Source: Candidatus Falkowbacteria bacterium CG10_big_fil_rev_8_21_14_0_10_44_15
Lineage (GTDB): Bacteria; Patescibacteriota; Patescibacteriia; Patescibacteriales; XYC2-FULL-47-12
DNA: 13,619 nt
Direction: 5' to 3'
Assembly: GCA_002773575.1 (NCBI GenBank)
Contig: PFAT01000044.1
Span: 1-13,619 of the forward strand
Under the pieces are notes generated by a model that saw nothing but the letters and a program-made list of their open reading frames with translations, had not been told where the DNA came from and ran no database searches. Shown here piece after piece: positions 12,293 through 13,619 of this stretch. A program made the position numbers and the translations under genes. The first letter of the stretch is position 1, and the number at the start of each line of letters is the position of its first letter.

Positions 12293-12973
12293 ATGCCTAA
12301 AAAACAGCTCACAATTATAATTACACTTACTATCCTCGTCGTACTCGCCGGCGTGGCAGGATTTTGGTACGTACGCGGCCATAAACTAACACCAGCGCCT
12401 CAAGTAGTTGATAATATTGATAATCAAAGCAATCAAGATGCGCAAAATAGCAACGCCGAAGCTAATAGTGAAACACCGGAAGTTGTTACTGCCGATATTG
12501 ACACGTCCAACTGGCAGACTTACCGGAACGAGCAGTATGGGTTTGAGGTGAAATATCCGAGGGAGTGGGAAGATAGATTTAATCAAAGTCAGAGTTCAGA
12601 CCCGCAATTTAAAAATTTATTTTATCGAGATATATGGGGGAATACACAAAAAGAGGGAACGGAATTTTTTGACGGAGCATCTATAAAAATTAGTATTTTC
12701 CAGGATAGTATAAATATAGGAGAATTTATTCAAAAAAAATATGCAAAAGATTATCAAATAGAAAAAAAATTATTTAGTAATATTATATCCTATCAAATAA
12801 TAAGAAAGGCAAGTGGCTATGATGGCGAAACTATAAAAGATAGCTATATGAAAGAAATATTTTTTCAATATAAAGACAGCACATTCAAGATAACGGCTTA
12901 TGCTATCGGAAAAGATTATTTACAATTTATATTACAATTAAATAAGCTATTAAGTTCTTTTAATGTGATATAA
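12293..12973 (+). CDS. Membrane-anchored protein with a YGFEVKYP-type domain
   Basis: 226 aa. A basic start (MPKKQ) and a hydrophobic helix at about 6-27 make an N-terminal signal anchor with the rest outside the membrane. Residues about 35-64 form an Asn/Asp/Gln/Glu-rich low-complexity spacer (NIDNQSNQDAQNSN...). The block DTSNWQTYRNEQYGFEVKYP then REW (about 70-91) matches that of the lipoprotein at 10341-10874 at most positions. The remainder is a beta-rich domain of about 130 aa without a motif I know. Anchor type differs between the paralogs (lipid against helix) while the domain is kept. It is placed between two M23 peptidase genes; a role in binding or handling envelope material is possible but not shown. 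No SD at a usual distance. Confidence 0.8.
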   Translation: MPKKQLTIIITLTILVVLAGVAGFWYVRGHKLTPAPQVVDNIDNQSNQDAQNSNAEANSETPEVVTADIDTSNWQTYRNEQYGFEVKYPREWEDRFNQSQSSDPQFKNLFYRDIWGNTQKEGTEFFDGASIKISIFQDSINIGEFIQKKYAKDYQIEKKLFSNIISYQIIRKASGYDGETIKDSYMKEIFFQYKDSTFKITAYAIGKDYLQFILQLNKLLSSFNVI

Positions 12974-13025
12974 TTTTGATCTTTACAACCTAAAATATAG
13001 AAAGAGATACGAAAGGATGAAAGAG

Positions 13026-13619
13026 ATGAAGAATGTGATGGAATTTGTAAGTACTCTTGGGTTATTAATCATTGCACACGAAGGATGGGCCATCCCTAAT
13101 TTGAAGTTGCCTTTTCCGAATGGAGAAACATGGAGTATCACGACTGGCTATGGTGGTTCTGCATATCACAGTGGCCATGATTACTACGCCATAGATTTTA
13201 ATCTTCCTGGCGACAGTGATCTTAACAAGCAGATTTTAGCCGTAGCTAGCGGGAATGTTATATTTGCAGATTGGAAGGATGAGTATGGGTGGACAGTTGA
13301 CATTGATCATGGAAGTGGGTATACAAGTCGCTATGCCCACCTCAATGAAAAGCCAGTGGTCAGTGGTAGTGTCAACCAAGGTCAAGAGATAGGTAAGTGC
13401 GGGATGAGTGGCGGTACTAGTACTGGTCCTCACTTACACTTCGTTCTCTATTATAATGGACAATCGGTTAAACCCGAACCGATGTCAGGATATACTAACT
13501 TTTTAGAAGGCGGGTCATATACCTCTGACAATTACTTTAACCCAGCTTCTCTTGTCGCCCTCCGCTCCGACTTTAATTCCCCCTCCTCCGACGACTGGAC
13601 AACCGGCTATGACACCCAA
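13026..13619 (+). CDS. Second secreted M23 (LytM) peptidase, truncated by the window end
   Basis: 198 codons are visible with no stop; the gene continues beyond the window. ATG 13026 is preferred because AAAGGA lies 8 nt before it; an in-frame ATG at 13017 has no spacing to that site. The N-terminus MKNVMEFVSTLGLLIIAHEGWA looks like a signal peptide. All M23 motifs are present: H48-S-G-H-D52 (HxxxD), YAHL with H105, and H136-L-H138. The expected zinc ligands are H48, D52 and H138. After the catalytic domain (to about 165) a Ser/Asp-rich stretch begins (SDFNSPSSDDW), likely a linker to another module. It differs clearly from the first M23 protein in sequence, so it is an old paralog or separate acquisition and not a recent duplicate. 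Confidence 0.9.
   Translation, partial: MKNVMEFVSTLGLLIIAHEGWAIPNLKLPFPNGETWSITTGYGGSAYHSGHDYYAIDFNLPGDSDLNKQILAVASGNVIFADWKDEYGWTVDIDHGSGYTSRYAHLNEKPVVSGSVNQGQEIGKCGMSGGTSTGPHLHFVLYYNGQSVKPEPMSGYTNFLEGGSYTSDNYFNPASLVALRSDFNSPSSDDWTTGYDTQ

Noticed and set aside
1..13619. TGA-recoded genetic code (code 25)
   Set aside because: TGA ends valS, argS and the first M23 gene at the expected protein ends, and no in-frame TGA occurs within conserved regions.

Overview
The window looks like a chromosomal segment of a Candidate Phyla Radiation (Patescibacteria) bacterium. This is inferred from gene style, not from a marker gene. It is compact, mostly AT-rich with GC-rich intergenic palindromes, and uses few Shine-Dalgarno sites. 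Two proteins carry a 'W-TYRNE-YGFEVKYP-EW' motif that I associate with this group. TGA is used as a stop (valine and arginine synthetases, first M23 gene), so the code is standard and not the TGA=Gly code of Gracilibacteria/Absconditabacteria. I cannot resolve the lineage further.

Layout. 1-1444 (minus strand): a tRNA-Val(GAC) with encoded CCA, 18 nt downstream of a DHH-family protein that has lost most of its catalytic residues. 1445-1936: a highly structured intergenic region with no convincing protein gene. 1937-4630: valyl-tRNA synthetase. 4631-5134: an intergenic region that contains a self-contained small locus: an extended -10 promoter, two leader hairpins (one about 26 bp), a 38-codon ORF for a CxxC single-pass membrane peptide, and a terminator. 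5135-6902: an acetyltransferase followed 1 nt later by tyrosyl-tRNA synthetase. 6935-7177 (minus): a small two-helix membrane protein with a strong promoter, SD and terminator, convergent with tyrS and divergent from argS. 7240-8979: arginyl-tRNA synthetase. 9185-10270: a winged-helix/Fic protein with Gln in place of the catalytic His. 10341-13619: a surface module in which two secreted 'YGFEVKYP' proteins alternate with two M23 (LytM) peptidases, the last one cut by the window end.

How the genes fit together. The centre is a translation block (tRNA-Val, ValRS, TyrRS, ArgRS) with an acetyltransferase and two small membrane proteins. The right end is a cell-envelope block: lipoprotein or anchored proteins plus cell-wall hydrolases, one with LGFP-like C-terminal repeats.

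The most unusual signal is a set of short repeats lodged inside the three synthetase genes, mostly at domain junctions. A 28-bp array of four 7-mers (attacga) occurs once in valS and once in tyrS, in the same phase, and adds the same peptide ITNYELRITN to both enzymes. Another 28-bp array of four different 7-mers (atgagta) supplies the valS stop codon. GC-rich palindromic elements are read through as protein in valS and argS. This resembles, by analogy only, the in-frame palindromic elements of Rickettsia and the heptanucleotide STRR repeats of cyanobacteria.
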